A DNA stretch of 29,448 bases from UKL13-2 sp947085425 (GTDB lineage Bacteria; Pseudomonadota; Gammaproteobacteria; Burkholderiales; Usitatibacteraceae), in assembly GCA_947085425.1 (NCBI GenBank), contig CAMTWK010000035.1, positions 1 through 29,448 of the forward strand, given 5' to 3'. Made by a program: the position numbers and the translations under genes. Shown piece by piece: positions 8,716 to 18,194 of this stretch (position 1 is the stretch's first letter; the number at the start of each line of letters is the position of its first letter). The notes below the pieces were generated by a model. The model saw only the letters and a list, made by a program, of their open reading frames with translations. It was not told the origin of the DNA and did not search any database.

Positions 8716-9975
8716 ATGCAACTATCAGAAATGAAACTCAAACATGTCTCCGAACTCGTGGAGATGGCCGCAACCGCCGAACTCGAAGGTGCCAATCGCT
8801 TACGCAAGCAAGAACTCATTTTTGCCCTGCTCAAACATCAGGCAAAAAAGGGCGAGGCCATTTTTGGTGACGGCACCCTCGAAGTATTACAAGACGGTTT
8901 TGGTTTCTTGCGCTCACCGGATATATCCTACCTGGCCGGCCCGGACGATATTTATGTCAGCCCGTCACAAATCCGCCGCTTTAATTTGCACACCGGCGAC
9001 ACCATCGAGGGCGAAATTCGCACCCCCAAAGAAGGCGAACGTTACTTTGCGCTGGTCAAGGTCGACAAGGTCAACGGTGAGCCACCCGAAGCCGGCAAAA
9101 ACAAAATTCTGTTTGAAAACCTGACGGCACTGTTTCCAAACAAACCGTTCACACTTGAACGCGACATCAAATCTGACGAAAACATCACCGGCCGGGTCAT
9201 TGACATCATTGCACCGATTGGCAAAGGCCAGCGCGGCTTGCTGGTGGCATCTCCCAAATCCGGCAAAACCGTCATGCTGCAACACATCGCCCAGGCGATC
9301 ACCAGCAATCATCCGGAAGTTATTTTGATCGTGTTGCTGATTGATGAGCGTCCGGAAGAAGTCACCGAAATGCAGCGTACCGTTAAAGGTGAAGTGGTGT
9401 CGTCAACCTTTGACGAGCCCGCCACCCGCCATGTACAGGTCGCGGAAATGGTCATCGAAAAAGCCAAACGCCTGGTGGAGCACAAAAAAGACGTGGTGAT
9501 TTTGCTCGACTCGATCACCCGTCTCGCCCGTGCCTACAACACCGTGGTGCCGGCCTCCGGCAAGGTGCTGACCGGTGGTGTTGATGCCAACGCCTTGCAG
9601 CGCCCCAAACGGTTTTTTGGTGCCGCCCGTAACATCGAGGAAGGCGGCTCACTCACCATTATCGCCACGGCGTTGATTGATACCGGTTCACGCATGGATG
9701 ACGTCATCTACGAAGAATTCAAGGGCACCGGCAACATGGAGGTGCATTTGGATCGGCGCGCCGCGGAAAAGCGTGTTTACCCGGCCTTAAACGTCAATCG
9801 CTCCGGCACGCGTAAAGAAGAATTGTTGATCAAGCCCGAGATCCTGCAGCGCGTCTGGGTGTTACGCAAAATGATGTTTGCGATGGATGAATTGGAAGCA
9901 ACCGAATTTTTGATCGACAAACTCAAAGCGACCAAAAACAACGCGGAATTCTTCGATTCGATGAAGAAAAGCTAA
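8716..9975 (+). CDS. rho: Transcription termination factor Rho
   Basis: This is a full-length 419-residue Rho. It has the N-terminal helical domain (MQLSEMKLKHVSELVEMA), the OSB RNA-binding domain (DGFGFLRSPD, DDIYVSPSQIRRF), Walker A SPKSGKTVML near residue 180, Walker B VVILLDSITRLARAYN and the secondary RNA-binding Q-loop region. The hexameric ATPase translocates on nascent RNA and ends transcription. The start at 8716 aligns with the family's usual N-terminus. Sequence and length are ordinary. Confidence 0.97.
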   Translation: MQLSEMKLKHVSELVEMAATAELEGANRLRKQELIFALLKHQAKKGEAIFGDGTLEVLQDGFGFLRSPDISYLAGPDDIYVSPSQIRRFNLHTGDTIEGEIRTPKEGERYFALVKVDKVNGEPPEAGKNKILFENLTALFPNKPFTLERDIKSDENITGRVIDIIAPIGKGQRGLLVASPKSGKTVMLQHIAQAITSNHPEVILIVLLIDERPEEVTEMQRTVKGEVVSSTFDEPATRHVQVAEMVIEKAKRLVEHKKDVVILLDSITRLARAYNTVVPASGKVLTGGVDANALQRPKRFFGAARNIEEGGSLTIIATALIDTGSRMDDVIYEEFKGTGNMEVHLDRRAAEKRVYPALNVNRSGTRKEELLIKPEILQRVWVLRKMMFAMDELEATEFLIDKLKATKNNAEFFDSMKKS

Positions 9976-10083
9976 TTTGTTGATTTGACCGGGCGCGCCG
10001 CGACCGCGGCGGGGAGTTTCCGGGCGGCGCTTGCTGCGCCCGATTCCTGATCTGCCCTTGCAAGTCCCCGCACACCGGGCGAA

Positions 10084-10105
10084 CCATCCCGCAAATGCGG
10101 GATGG
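10084..10105. repeat. Hairpin between rho and the response regulator
   Basis: A perfect inverted repeat (CCATCCCGC at 10084-10092, GCGGGATGG at 10097-10105) has a 4-base loop, within a GC-rich 188-base gap (9976-10163) that holds other, weaker palindromes. There is no T-run, so it is not a typical intrinsic terminator. It lies 59 bases before the regulator start and could instead be a protein-binding site. Confidence 0.4.
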
Positions 10106-10163
10106 CGCGGCACCGGTATCGCGGCGGTACAATGAACCATTAATATTTTGGTCTTTTGCCGCC

Positions 10164-10841
10164 ATGCCAAACGTACTGATTGTTGAAGATGATGCGGCGT
10201 TTCGCGACCGCTATGTGGCAACATTGGCCAATGATCAAGATTTCAACGTCGTCGCCAGTGTTGGAACCGCCGCTGATGGTCTTGCCATGCTGGACTTGAA
10301 CAAGCCCGATATTTTGTTGGTCGATCTGGGGTTACCGGATCAGTCCGGCATCGAAGTCATCCGCCACGCCAACAAAACCCTGCCATCATGTGAATGTATG
10401 GTGGTCACGGTGTTTGGTGATGAAGAACACGTGTTGGCCTCGATTGAGGCGGGTGCCTCCGGCTATTTGTTAAAAGACGCCACCGAGGACAGTTTTTTAT
10501 CCGGCATCCGCGAATTGATGGCTGGCGGCTCACCCATTTCACCGATCATCGCCCGCCGTCTGCTGAAACGGTTTCACGCCGATGCGGGCATGGCCGAGTC
10601 ATCGCCACCCAGTTCTGATATCGTACCGGTCGAAAGTGATGTCACTTTGTCGGAACGTGAACGCGAAATACTTCACTTAGCTTCAAAGGGTTATAACTAC
10701 CCGGAAATGGGTAAGTTAATGGGAATCTCTCCTCACACCGTGACGAGCCATGTCAAAAAAATATATCGAAAGCTCGCCGTCCATTCGCGTGGAGAAGCCG
10801 TATTTGAAGCCAACCGCATGGGTCTTATTCGCACCCTTTAA
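10164..10841 (+). CDS. NarL/LuxR-family response regulator
   Basis: The protein has 225 residues. The receiver domain has Asp9/Asp10 (VEDD), phospho-acceptor Asp54 (LLVDLGLPD), the VVTVFGDE switch threonine and the SGYLLKDA lysine. The C-terminal LuxR-type helix-turn-helix (about 163-225) carries TLSEREREILHLASKGY and MGISPHTVTSHVKKIYRKL. I chose the ATG at 10164 because the product then begins directly at the receiver strand (MPNVLIVEDD). Its 3' end overlaps the sensor kinase gene, so the two form a two-component system. Phosphorylation should switch DNA binding. The target genes are not visible here. Confidence 0.92.
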   Translation: MPNVLIVEDDAAFRDRYVATLANDQDFNVVASVGTAADGLAMLDLNKPDILLVDLGLPDQSGIEVIRHANKTLPSCECMVVTVFGDEEHVLASIEAGASGYLLKDATEDSFLSGIRELMAGGSPISPIIARRLLKRFHADAGMAESSPPSSDIVPVESDVTLSEREREILHLASKGYNYPEMGKLMGISPHTVTSHVKKIYRKLAVHSRGEAVFEANRMGLIRTL

Positions 10842-12774
10842 GCGCGCACTGAATCTTGCCTGTCAGTCCGGACACTGGTTACCCGCGGGTTGCCTAGCTT
10901 TCGCTTGTGTTTTTGTACCCGCGCCGGCATTGGCTTCGATCACACCTGATCTCGTCCCCATCGTCAATGCCGGCCTGGCAACCGACCGCATCACCACCTT
11001 TGTGCATGCACAGTTTTTGCAGTCAACGTCGCTTTCGCCCCCCCCGGAAAATGCCGCGTGGGAAATGATTGACCTGCCCGATAGCTGGCGCCAACAGAAG
11101 CGAGATTGGGAAAAGTTTGGCTGGTATCGACTGACTTTTAATGACCGCCCGTCGATGCCCACGGACACAAACAGCGGGCAACGCGCGATCTACATTTCCC
11201 GCGTCACCAATAATATTGAAATCTACCTAAACAAACAATCGTTTGCCGTCAGCGGCCGCTTTCAACCTCCGCAAGAGTCTTGGAATCTCGCCCAATACTA
11301 TTTGATCCCGTCGAGCATGATTCGCGACGGCAGGAACGAAATTCTGATTCGCCTGCACCCGGACAGTTATTCCCGCGCAGGTATCGCCAACGTGCTGCTT
11401 GGGCCCAGTGAACTGATAGAGCCGCAGTATTTGCGACGCCATTTTGTGCAAACCACCGCGCCGCAGTTGATTACCGGTGTTATGGTGGTGATGGCGGTTC
11501 TGTCATTTGCGTTATGGTTGCGTCGCCGCTCTGAAACCATCTTTCTGTTATTCGGCCTGATGGCAACGGTCGCCGTGGTGCGTTTATTTCATCACTATCT
11601 GCGCGAAACTCCGATTTGGTTGGGTGTGATGGCGGTACCGGCCATGTGTTGGCTGACTGCATTTCAAGTCAATTTTTCGCTGCATTACGCCAAACGCTCC
11701 ATGCCAAGGTTGGAGCGTGGCCTGATCATTTTTGCGACTGTTTCTAGCCTGTTGTTATTTATTTCAATATTCGGCGGTTTTTTTGGGCTCGCCACAACCA
11801 TTATTTATGGCCTGCTGGCGTTGCTGACGCCGGTCTTAACTGCGATCCTGATTTATCAACTCACTCGCACCATCACACCCGGCAATATCCTGATGATTGT
11901 CGCCGTGTTGCTGACCTCGGGATTTGGTGTGCATGATTTTCTGAATTATCGCGAGCTGCTGGGTTATGACCGGCTCTATTTGATTCCGCTTGGCCTGCCG
12001 TTGTTGTTGGTGGCGGTCGCGGCATTATTGGTCAGGCGGTTTGTAGATACGCTCGATAGTTATGAATCATTGAACGTCGGTCTCGCCAGCCGCATCACCG
12101 ACCGTGAGCGTGACTTGGAGGCCAGTTTTGCGCGAGAACGTTTGCTTGACCAACAGCGTTCCACTGCTGAAGAGCGGCAAAAATTGATGCGCGATATGCA
12201 CGATGGCATCGGTTCACAACTGATGTCGACGTTGGCGCTGATGAAACGCGGCACCTTATCGCGTGAGGCATTGGAGGGCATCATCACCGATTGTATTGAC
12301 GAGCTCAAGTTAACCATCGACTCATTGGAGCCTGTGGAGCGCGATCTATTGGTGGTGCTTGGCAACCTTCGTTACCGCTTGGAACCCCGCCTCAATGCCG
12401 CCGGAATTTCTTTGCAATGGGCGGTAAATGATCTGCCGCCGCTCGATTATCTCGAGCCCGAGAATGTCCGCAGCATATTAAGAATTATTCAGGAAGCCTT
12501 CACCAACACGCTCAAACACGGCAATGCCACCCGCATCACCCTGTCGACCGGAGTGGATCATGCAGCCAACCGTGTGCTGGTGCGGGTCACCGATGACGGC
12601 CAATCGTTTGACCAGGAAAAAATTCGCGGCGGCCGGGGTGTCGCCAATATGAAAGTACGCGCGGAGAATATGCGTGGCAGTGTGGAAATCATTCCGCTCA
12701 AGGGCGGCGGCACCTGTGTCAATTTACTTTTACCACTGACCGCGCCGTCCACCGGCAGGCTGATACCAAAATAA
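10750..12774 (+). CDS. Sensor histidine kinase, 7TMR-DISM type with HisKA_3
   Basis: The product has 674 residues. It has a signal-peptide-like start (hydrophobic 44-58, cleavage near APALA 58-62), then a periplasmic jelly-roll-like region resembling 7TMR-DISMED2 (about 75-235, with WEMIDLPDSW and FGWYRLTF). Seven hydrophobic helices (about 240-440) follow, then a HisKA_3 dimerisation helix with His484 (RDMHDGIGSQL) and an ATPase domain (EAFTNTLKHGNA; VTDDGQSF; GGRGVANMKVRAENM). The family senses small, possibly carbohydrate-like, ligands outside the inner membrane. The start is uncertain. The ATG at 10750 overlaps the regulator gene by 92 bases in another frame, and a GTG at 10789 is the only later candidate before the signal peptide. 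Confidence 0.88.
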   Translation: MSKKYIESSPSIRVEKPYLKPTAWVLFAPFKRALNLACQSGHWLPAGCLAFACVFVPAPALASITPDLVPIVNAGLATDRITTFVHAQFLQSTSLSPPPENAAWEMIDLPDSWRQQKRDWEKFGWYRLTFNDRPSMPTDTNSGQRAIYISRVTNNIEIYLNKQSFAVSGRFQPPQESWNLAQYYLIPSSMIRDGRNEILIRLHPDSYSRAGIANVLLGPSELIEPQYLRRHFVQTTAPQLITGVMVVMAVLSFALWLRRRSETIFLLFGLMATVAVVRLFHHYLRETPIWLGVMAVPAMCWLTAFQVNFSLHYAKRSMPRLERGLIIFATVSSLLLFISIFGGFFGLATTIIYGLLALLTPVLTAILIYQLTRTITPGNILMIVAVLLTSGFGVHDFLNYRELLGYDRLYLIPLGLPLLLVAVAALLVRRFVDTLDSYESLNVGLASRITDRERDLEASFARERLLDQQRSTAEERQKLMRDMHDGIGSQLMSTLALMKRGTLSREALEGIITDCIDELKLTIDSLEPVERDLLVVLGNLRYRLEPRLNAAGISLQWAVNDLPPLDYLEPENVRSILRIIQEAFTNTLKHGNATRITLSTGVDHAANRVLVRVTDDGQSFDQEKIRGGRGVANMKVRAENMRGSVEIIPLKGGGTCVNLLLPLTAPSTGRLIPK

Positions 12775-12842
12775 AACACCAACAATGACGCGGTGATTGC
12801 GGCAAAAATGCCCGATCATCCTCGCCAATGCTTGAAGTGAAA

Positions 12843-14258
12843 TTACGCGTCGGTGCGTAATGCCACCAATACTTCGTCGAGCATTTTTTTGGCATCACCA
12901 AACAACATACGATTGTTGTCCTTGTAGAACAGCGGATTGTCGACGCCGGCGTAACCCGAGGCCATACTGCGCTTCATGACAATGCTGGTTTTTGCCTTCC
13001 ACACTTCCAACACCGGCATGCCGGCGATCGGGCTGGTGGGGTCATCCTGTGCGGCCGGATTGACAATGTCGTTGGCACCAATCACCATCACCACGTCGGT
13101 GTCGGGGAAATCCTCGTTGATCTCGTCCATTTCAAAAACAATATCGTAGGGAACCTTGGCTTCGGCCAGCAACACATTCATGTGTCCCGGCATGCGTCCG
13201 GCCACCGGATGAATACCAAAACGCACGTTTATTTTTTTCTCACGAAGCAATTTGGTGATCTCAAACACCGTGTGCTGCGCCTGGGCCACCGCCATGCCGT
13301 ATCCCGGCACAATAATCACACCCTTGGCGTCCCGCAATAACTCCGCCGTTTCCACGGCGCTCACCGGCACCACGTCCCCCGCCGGTTGCGCGGCATCGCC
13401 GGATACCTTCGCCGGCGTGCCGCCACCAAATCCACCGGCAATCACACTGATAAAATTGCGGTTCATGGCATTACACATGATGTACGACAAAATCGCGCCG
13501 CTTGAGCCGACCAAGGCGCCAATCACAATCAGCAAATCATTTGACAGCATAAAACCGGTCGCTGCCGCCGCCCAGCCTGAATAACTATTAAGCATCGACA
13601 CCACCACCGGCATGTCGGCACCACCAATGGCCATCACCATATGCATGCCAAACAACAACGCAATCACGGTCATGACAATCAACGGCGTCATGCCGGCTGA
13701 AACCGAGGCCGCGATAATAAACTCGCGTCCGAACCAAATCACCACCAGCAACCCAACAAGATTCAGTAAGTGGCGACCGGGCAACAACATCGGCTTGCCG
13801 CCAATCCGCCCGGATAATTTTCCGAACGCAATGACCGACCCGGAAAACGTCACCGCACCGATCAGGATGCCCAAATAAATTTCAATGTTGTGAATGGTTT
13901 TTTCGGTCCCGGAATAGGTTACCGAGGTGTCGATGTAACTGATAAAACCCACTGCCATCGCGGCCAAACCGACCAGGCTGTGCATGATCGCCACCAGCTC
14001 CGGCATTTGCGTCATTTTCACAGTGCGCGCCGCATACAAACCGATCGCGCCGCCCACCACCATGGCACCAATAATCCAGGAAATTCCACCGGCCGATACA
14101 CGCGGACCAAAAATGGTGGCGAGCACGGCAATGGCCATACCGAGAATGCCAAATAAATTTCCACGACGGGCGGTTTCCGGATTGGACAGGCCGCTGAGAC
14201 TCAAAATAAACAACATGATGGCGCCGATATAGGCGGCCGTAACCAGACTCTCTGACAT
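12843..14258 (-). CDS. pntB: NAD(P) transhydrogenase subunit beta
   Basis: This is a 471-residue membrane protein with a long N-terminal set of transmembrane helices (domain II). Its C-terminal NADP(H)-binding domain III has VIIVPGYGMAVAQAQ, the GIHPVAGRMPGHMNVLLAEA stretch and FGDAKKML. With PntA it couples hydride transfer between NADH and NADP+ to proton import across the inner membrane, supplying NADPH. It starts 8 bases after the pntA stop. It converges with the sensor kinase gene across 68 bases in which I see no strong terminator. Confidence 0.96.
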   Translation of the reverse strand: MSESLVTAAYIGAIMLFILSLSGLSNPETARRGNLFGILGMAIAVLATIFGPRVSAGGISWIIGAMVVGGAIGLYAARTVKMTQMPELVAIMHSLVGLAAMAVGFISYIDTSVTYSGTEKTIHNIEIYLGILIGAVTFSGSVIAFGKLSGRIGGKPMLLPGRHLLNLVGLLVVIWFGREFIIAASVSAGMTPLIVMTVIALLFGMHMVMAIGGADMPVVVSMLNSYSGWAAAATGFMLSNDLLIVIGALVGSSGAILSYIMCNAMNRNFISVIAGGFGGGTPAKVSGDAAQPAGDVVPVSAVETAELLRDAKGVIIVPGYGMAVAQAQHTVFEITKLLREKKINVRFGIHPVAGRMPGHMNVLLAEAKVPYDIVFEMDEINEDFPDTDVVMVIGANDIVNPAAQDDPTSPIAGMPVLEVWKAKTSIVMKRSMASGYAGVDNPLFYKDNNRMLFGDAKKMLDEVLVALRTDA

Positions 14259-14266
14259 GGTGGCTC

Positions 14267-15862
14267 CTATTTGCGAAACATGGCCAGCATGCGCTGGGTG
14301 ACGGCGAATCCGCCGAACATATTGATGGCGGTGAGTGCGATACCGGCCACCGCCAGCCAGCGGATCAACTCATCCGGCCTGGTCGACTGAAGAACCGCGC
14401 CGGCCGCCACCGGTGGCGCAATTTGCACCAGCGCGCCAATGACAATGATTGAACTGATGGCATTGGTGACACTCATCAGCGGCGTATGCAACGCCGGCGT
14501 GACATTCCACACCACCATATAGCCGACAAAACACGCCAATACAAACACCGTAAAGTGGCCCAGGAACGCCGCGGGCGCATTGGCACCGACAAACCAAAAC
14601 ATCAATGCTGCAATGCCAAACATCACCGACAATTTTGTTCCGGACATGGGTGCGGATGGTGCACCATGGCCCTTTTTCGCGGTCGGCATGACGGTCGCCG
14701 GTTTGGCCGCAGCCGGTGGAGCGGCAGACAGTTTAGGAGCAGGCGGTGGCCAGGTGACCTCGCCGGCTTTCACCACCGTGGTGCCACGCAACACTTCGTC
14801 TTCCATATTGACGTTGATGACGCCATCCTTGGTTTTGCACAATTCTTCCGACAGCCGGAATAAATTGGTGGCATACAAGGTGCTGGCCTGGCGCGCGAGG
14901 CGGCTGGCCAGATCGGTGTAGCCGATGATGGTCACGCCATGTTTCACCACCACTTGACCCGGCACGGTCAATTCACAATTGCCACCCTGCTCGGCGGCCA
15001 TATCGACAATCACGCTGCCGGCTTTCATCGACTGCACCATCTCGGCGGTGATGAGCCTGGGTGCGGGCTTGCCGGGAATCAAGGCGGTGGTGATGATGAT
15101 GTCCACGTCACGCGCCTGTTTGGCGAAGGTCTCGCGCTGCGCTTTCTGAAAACCCTCGCTCATGACCTTGGCATAACCACCAACACCGGTGCCCTCTTCG
15201 ACATAATCAACCGTCACCACCTCGCCACCGAGAGAGGTGATCTGGTCGGCGACTTCGGGGCGGGTATCACTGGCACGCACAATCGCACCCAAACCGGCGG
15301 CGGCACCAATGGCCGCCAAGCCCGCCACACCTGCGCCGATGATAAACACCTTGGCTGGCGGCACCTTGCCGGCGGCGGTGATTTGCCCGGTGAAAAAGCG
15401 GCCAAAGTGGTGTGCGGCCTCAATCACCGCACGATAACCACCGATGTTGGCCATTGAACTCAAGGCGTCCAGCTTCTGCGCGCGCGAAATGCGTGGCACC
15501 GAATCCATCGCCAGCACCGTGGCTTTTCTGGCCGCCAGCGATTTCAGTAATTCGGGATTTTGTGCGGGCCAAATAAAACTGACCAGGGTAGTGCCCTCGC
15601 GCATGAGAGCAATTTCATCGGCACTCGGGGCGCGCACCTTGAACACCATGTCGGCACCCGCCCACAGTGCGGCGGCCGTGTCCACCACTGATGCTCCCGC
15701 CGCGCGATAAGCATCATCGTCAAAATTGGACCCCGCGCCCGCGCCGGATTCCACCGTCACCGCGAAGCCCAGCTTGATCAATTTCTCGACCGCCTCCGGC
15801 ACCGTTGCCACCCGCTTTTCACCGGCAAAAATTTCCCTTGGAACACCAATCATCAGACCCAT
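14267..15862 (-). CDS. pntA: NAD(P) transhydrogenase subunit alpha (fused, E. coli type)
   Basis: This is a 531-residue protein. The N-terminal NAD(H)-binding domain I (MIGVPREIFAGEKRVA; FIIGAGVAGLAAIGAAAGLG) is joined by a Pro/Ala-rich linker (about 390-430) to four C-terminal transmembrane helices, so the alpha1 and alpha2 parts are fused. The start is the ATG at 15862, preceded by GGAG 9 bases upstream. Reading further upstream would run into the methyltransferase gene without family support. It is followed 8 bases later by pntB and lies 64 bases after the midA-like gene on the same strand. Confidence 0.95.
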   Translation of the reverse strand: MGLMIGVPREIFAGEKRVATVPEAVEKLIKLGFAVTVESGAGAGSNFDDDAYRAAGASVVDTAAALWAGADMVFKVRAPSADEIALMREGTTLVSFIWPAQNPELLKSLAARKATVLAMDSVPRISRAQKLDALSSMANIGGYRAVIEAAHHFGRFFTGQITAAGKVPPAKVFIIGAGVAGLAAIGAAAGLGAIVRASDTRPEVADQITSLGGEVVTVDYVEEGTGVGGYAKVMSEGFQKAQRETFAKQARDVDIIITTALIPGKPAPRLITAEMVQSMKAGSVIVDMAAEQGGNCELTVPGQVVVKHGVTIIGYTDLASRLARQASTLYATNLFRLSEELCKTKDGVINVNMEDEVLRGTTVVKAGEVTWPPPAPKLSAAPPAAAKPATVMPTAKKGHGAPSAPMSGTKLSVMFGIAALMFWFVGANAPAAFLGHFTVFVLACFVGYMVVWNVTPALHTPLMSVTNAISSIIVIGALVQIAPPVAAGAVLQSTRPDELIRWLAVAGIALTAINMFGGFAVTQRMLAMFRK

Positions 15863-15926
15863 GATTTTTTTCTCCGCTGCGGCTTTGTTGTATTGCTGAA
15901 TGTGCGTAAGTCTAACCGGAACACCC

Positions 15927-17105
15927 TCACAATGGCAGTTGCCGCGCATCGGCCAATGCGCCAATGGTGTGTGGGCCTTTGGCAAAACCAATCACCTTGA
16001 AAAACTCCCCCATCTCGGCAGGCGACAACAATCGCTGCGCTTGATTGGTTAATGCCAGATACGGCACCGTGTCGGCCGGATCGTGTCGGCCGATCAACCC
16101 GGTGATGCCTGCCGCCAGCAAAAAATTGGCCTGGGTGGTGTAACCGATCAACGCCGCGCCCGCCGCCACACCGGCCTCGGCAATGGCGGTGAAATCAACG
16201 TGGGCAGTGATGTCCTGCAACCCCGGATATAAAAATGGATCAGTATGGGCGTGATGCCGGTAGTGGCACATCAGCGTGCCCGTGCGCCGGTCGGGATGAT
16301 AAAACTCGGCGCGGCGAAAGCCGTAATCAATCAATAAAATCACCCCGTCCTGCAAGCATTGCACCAGCGAGGCGGTGAGCGCCCTGGCCTGCGGGGCAAA
16401 TTCACTCAAATATCCATCAGGCAGCGTCGATGCAAAATCTTCCCGATTGACGGCATCGGCCATCAACATCACATCCGGCGGCAAGACTGGCACATCCCGC
16501 CACACGAATTGTGCATGGTCGAGTCCGACGCCACGCAAAAACCGCTGCCCCTGTTTAAACACGACCAACTGCACCGGCACCACATCGAGCACTTCATTGG
16601 CAACAATTGCACCGACAAAATCAACCGGCAAGGTGTCGATCCACGCACAGCGCGCAGTCAGCGATGGCGGCAACCGCGACAGGGTTTCGCGCTGACGCTG
16701 GCGTAAATCGGCGGAGACTTCCAGCAGCCAATATTTTTCCGGCAACACATTTAATTTTTCCAGCGCAACCAGCAGGTCAAACGCCAATTGGCCGGTGCCC
16801 GGACCCAGCTCCAACACGCTGCCCTTGGTGGCCAACAATGTATCGGCAACACTGGCGGCGACACATTGGCCAAACAGCGGCGAGATTTCCGGCGCGGTAA
16901 TAAAATCCCCCGCCTGGCCAAATTTACGTGCACCCGCCGCGTAATACCCCAATCCCGGCGCATACAACGCCTTGTCCATAAATTCGGCAAACGATATCCA
17001 GCCACCGGCCTCATGTATGGCCGCAATCAACATGGCGGTACAGGCAGTCGAGTGCGCCAGCGTCTCAGGGGAAGGCACGGGCAATGATAGTGAATTAGTT
17101 GGCAT
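15927..17105 (-). CDS. MidA/NDUFAF7-like SAM-dependent methyltransferase (COG1565)
   Basis: This is a 392-residue protein of the DUF185/COG1565 family. Visible features are FAEFMDKALYAPGLGYY, the conserved DFITAPEISPLFGQ, SAM-binding motif I VLELGPGTGQ (97-106), and IVANEVLDVVPVQ. The mitochondrial homologue NDUFAF7 methylates an arginine in a complex I subunit. The bacterial substrate is not established. The ATG at 17105 is used; a GTG at 17111 would add two residues. It precedes pntA by 64 bases and is divergent from the AT-rich cassette. Confidence 0.88.
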   Translation of the reverse strand: MPTNSLSLPVPSPETLAHSTACTAMLIAAIHEAGGWISFAEFMDKALYAPGLGYYAAGARKFGQAGDFITAPEISPLFGQCVAASVADTLLATKGSVLELGPGTGQLAFDLLVALEKLNVLPEKYWLLEVSADLRQRQRETLSRLPPSLTARCAWIDTLPVDFVGAIVANEVLDVVPVQLVVFKQGQRFLRGVGLDHAQFVWRDVPVLPPDVMLMADAVNREDFASTLPDGYLSEFAPQARALTASLVQCLQDGVILLIDYGFRRAEFYHPDRRTGTLMCHYRHHAHTDPFLYPGLQDITAHVDFTAIAEAGVAAGAALIGYTTQANFLLAAGITGLIGRHDPADTVPYLALTNQAQRLLSPAEMGEFFKVIGFAKGPHTIGALADARQLPL

Positions 17106-17291
17106 ATTCACAAGGGCGGTCGGCTAAAATAGGCATTATGTCAGCCACTACCGCTACATTTCGTTAATGCAACAAGCTTCAAGCACAAATTAAAGTTCAA
17201 CAATCTAAACGTCCGCACTTCAATTTGCGCCATTGATTGCGTTTTATTTGGTCACGAACCATTTCAATATTTGATAATCAGGAGAAAATTT
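17106..17291. other. Divergent intergenic region, left junction of the AT-rich cassette
   Basis: Composition drops within this gap, and the DNA right of about 17150 is clearly AT-richer than the methyltransferase gene. A GATAAT near 17274 lies just ahead of a strong AGGAG (17280-17284) for the next gene, but its -35 is weak. I see no insertion sequence, tRNA or direct repeat marking the junction. Confidence 0.35.
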
Positions 17292-18194
17292 ATGGCTGAA
17301 AACGCCGGAACCGATGTACTGAAGGGACTTCGTGTCTTTTCGTTGCCAGCATCAGCTCGGTGGATATTGCTGAGTCTGCTGATTACTCTCGGGACAATAA
17401 ATGCCGCATTGTTTTTTATGGGGTTGTTACAGACCGGCAAACATGAGTGGGTAAAGGCAAGCTTGGAATTGATGTCTGTCATCATGCCTTTTCTTCTGCT
17501 GGCGGTTGTATTGTTCTTTTCGTCGTCCGTCTCGGAGCAAGCAATCAGGAGAACTGCAAAATTTTTGCTCATATCGGCACCCGCCAGTTTTGCGTCACTT
17601 CTGGAGGAAGATGTACCTTTTCGAGATGCGGAACGCACTCTCGGTAAGGCTTTACTTGTCCCCAATAAAATTGTTGGTGTCCGCATTCGATATAGCCCTG
17701 GCTCAGTATGCACAGACTACATTCTTGACATCCCGGCTAGCGCCAGAAAATCAAGTGACCATTTACGAATGTACTTGAGGCTTGAGCTAAATCTGCGCAG
17801 GCTAACGGTTAATATAGGGATAAACGGGGACAATTTACCTGCGGGACTGGAGAGGCAAAGCGAAGGCTCCTCAATCAATTGGTTCCAAAATGTTTTCCCG
17901 AACACTATCGCAGGCGCCTCCTGCAAAATTGATGAAAGCGTAAGCAATTCCCACATGAAATTTCGCGCTGGTTACACGTTTAACCGCTTTATCAAGCGGG
18001 AAATGGATGGTGCCACAGTCCTATGCTTTGTTGCCACACAAGACCTTAGCAATGATTTCCTATGGGATACGGCCGAACAGCTTTTTGTTCTAAACGACCT
18101 TGTTTTCATGCTGCGCGCAATGTTGATTGAAAATGCGGCGGTTTTTAACATTAAAAACAAACTGGAAATTGATGATGAGACCAAATTACAATGA
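17292..18194 (+). CDS. Unknown membrane protein with two N-terminal helices
   Basis: I do not recognise this 300-residue protein. Two hydrophobic helices (about 24-46 and 58-78) are followed by about 220 residues with no cofactor motif I can identify. Only a few cysteines are present and there is no signal peptide cleavage site, so the soluble part probably faces the cytoplasm or is anchored in the inner membrane. The start is the ATG at 17292 with AGGAG 7 bases upstream. It overlaps the FolB-like gene by 20 bases, which suggests one transcript. Base composition is lower in GC than the flanking core genes. A role in pterin metabolism would be guilt by association only. Confidence 0.7.
   Translation: MAENAGTDVLKGLRVFSLPASARWILLSLLITLGTINAALFFMGLLQTGKHEWVKASLELMSVIMPFLLLAVVLFFSSSVSEQAIRRTAKFLLISAPASFASLLEEDVPFRDAERTLGKALLVPNKIVGVRIRYSPGSVCTDYILDIPASARKSSDHLRMYLRLELNLRRLTVNIGINGDNLPAGLERQSEGSSINWFQNVFPNTIAGASCKIDESVSNSHMKFRAGYTFNRFIKREMDGATVLCFVATQDLSNDFLWDTAEQLFVLNDLVFMLRAMLIENAAVFNIKNKLEIDDETKLQ

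Noticed and set aside
15863..15991. 43-residue N-terminal extension of PntA
   Set aside because: It overlaps the end of the methyltransferase gene and has no family support. The ATG at 15862 has a GGAG site and gives the normal PntA N-terminus.
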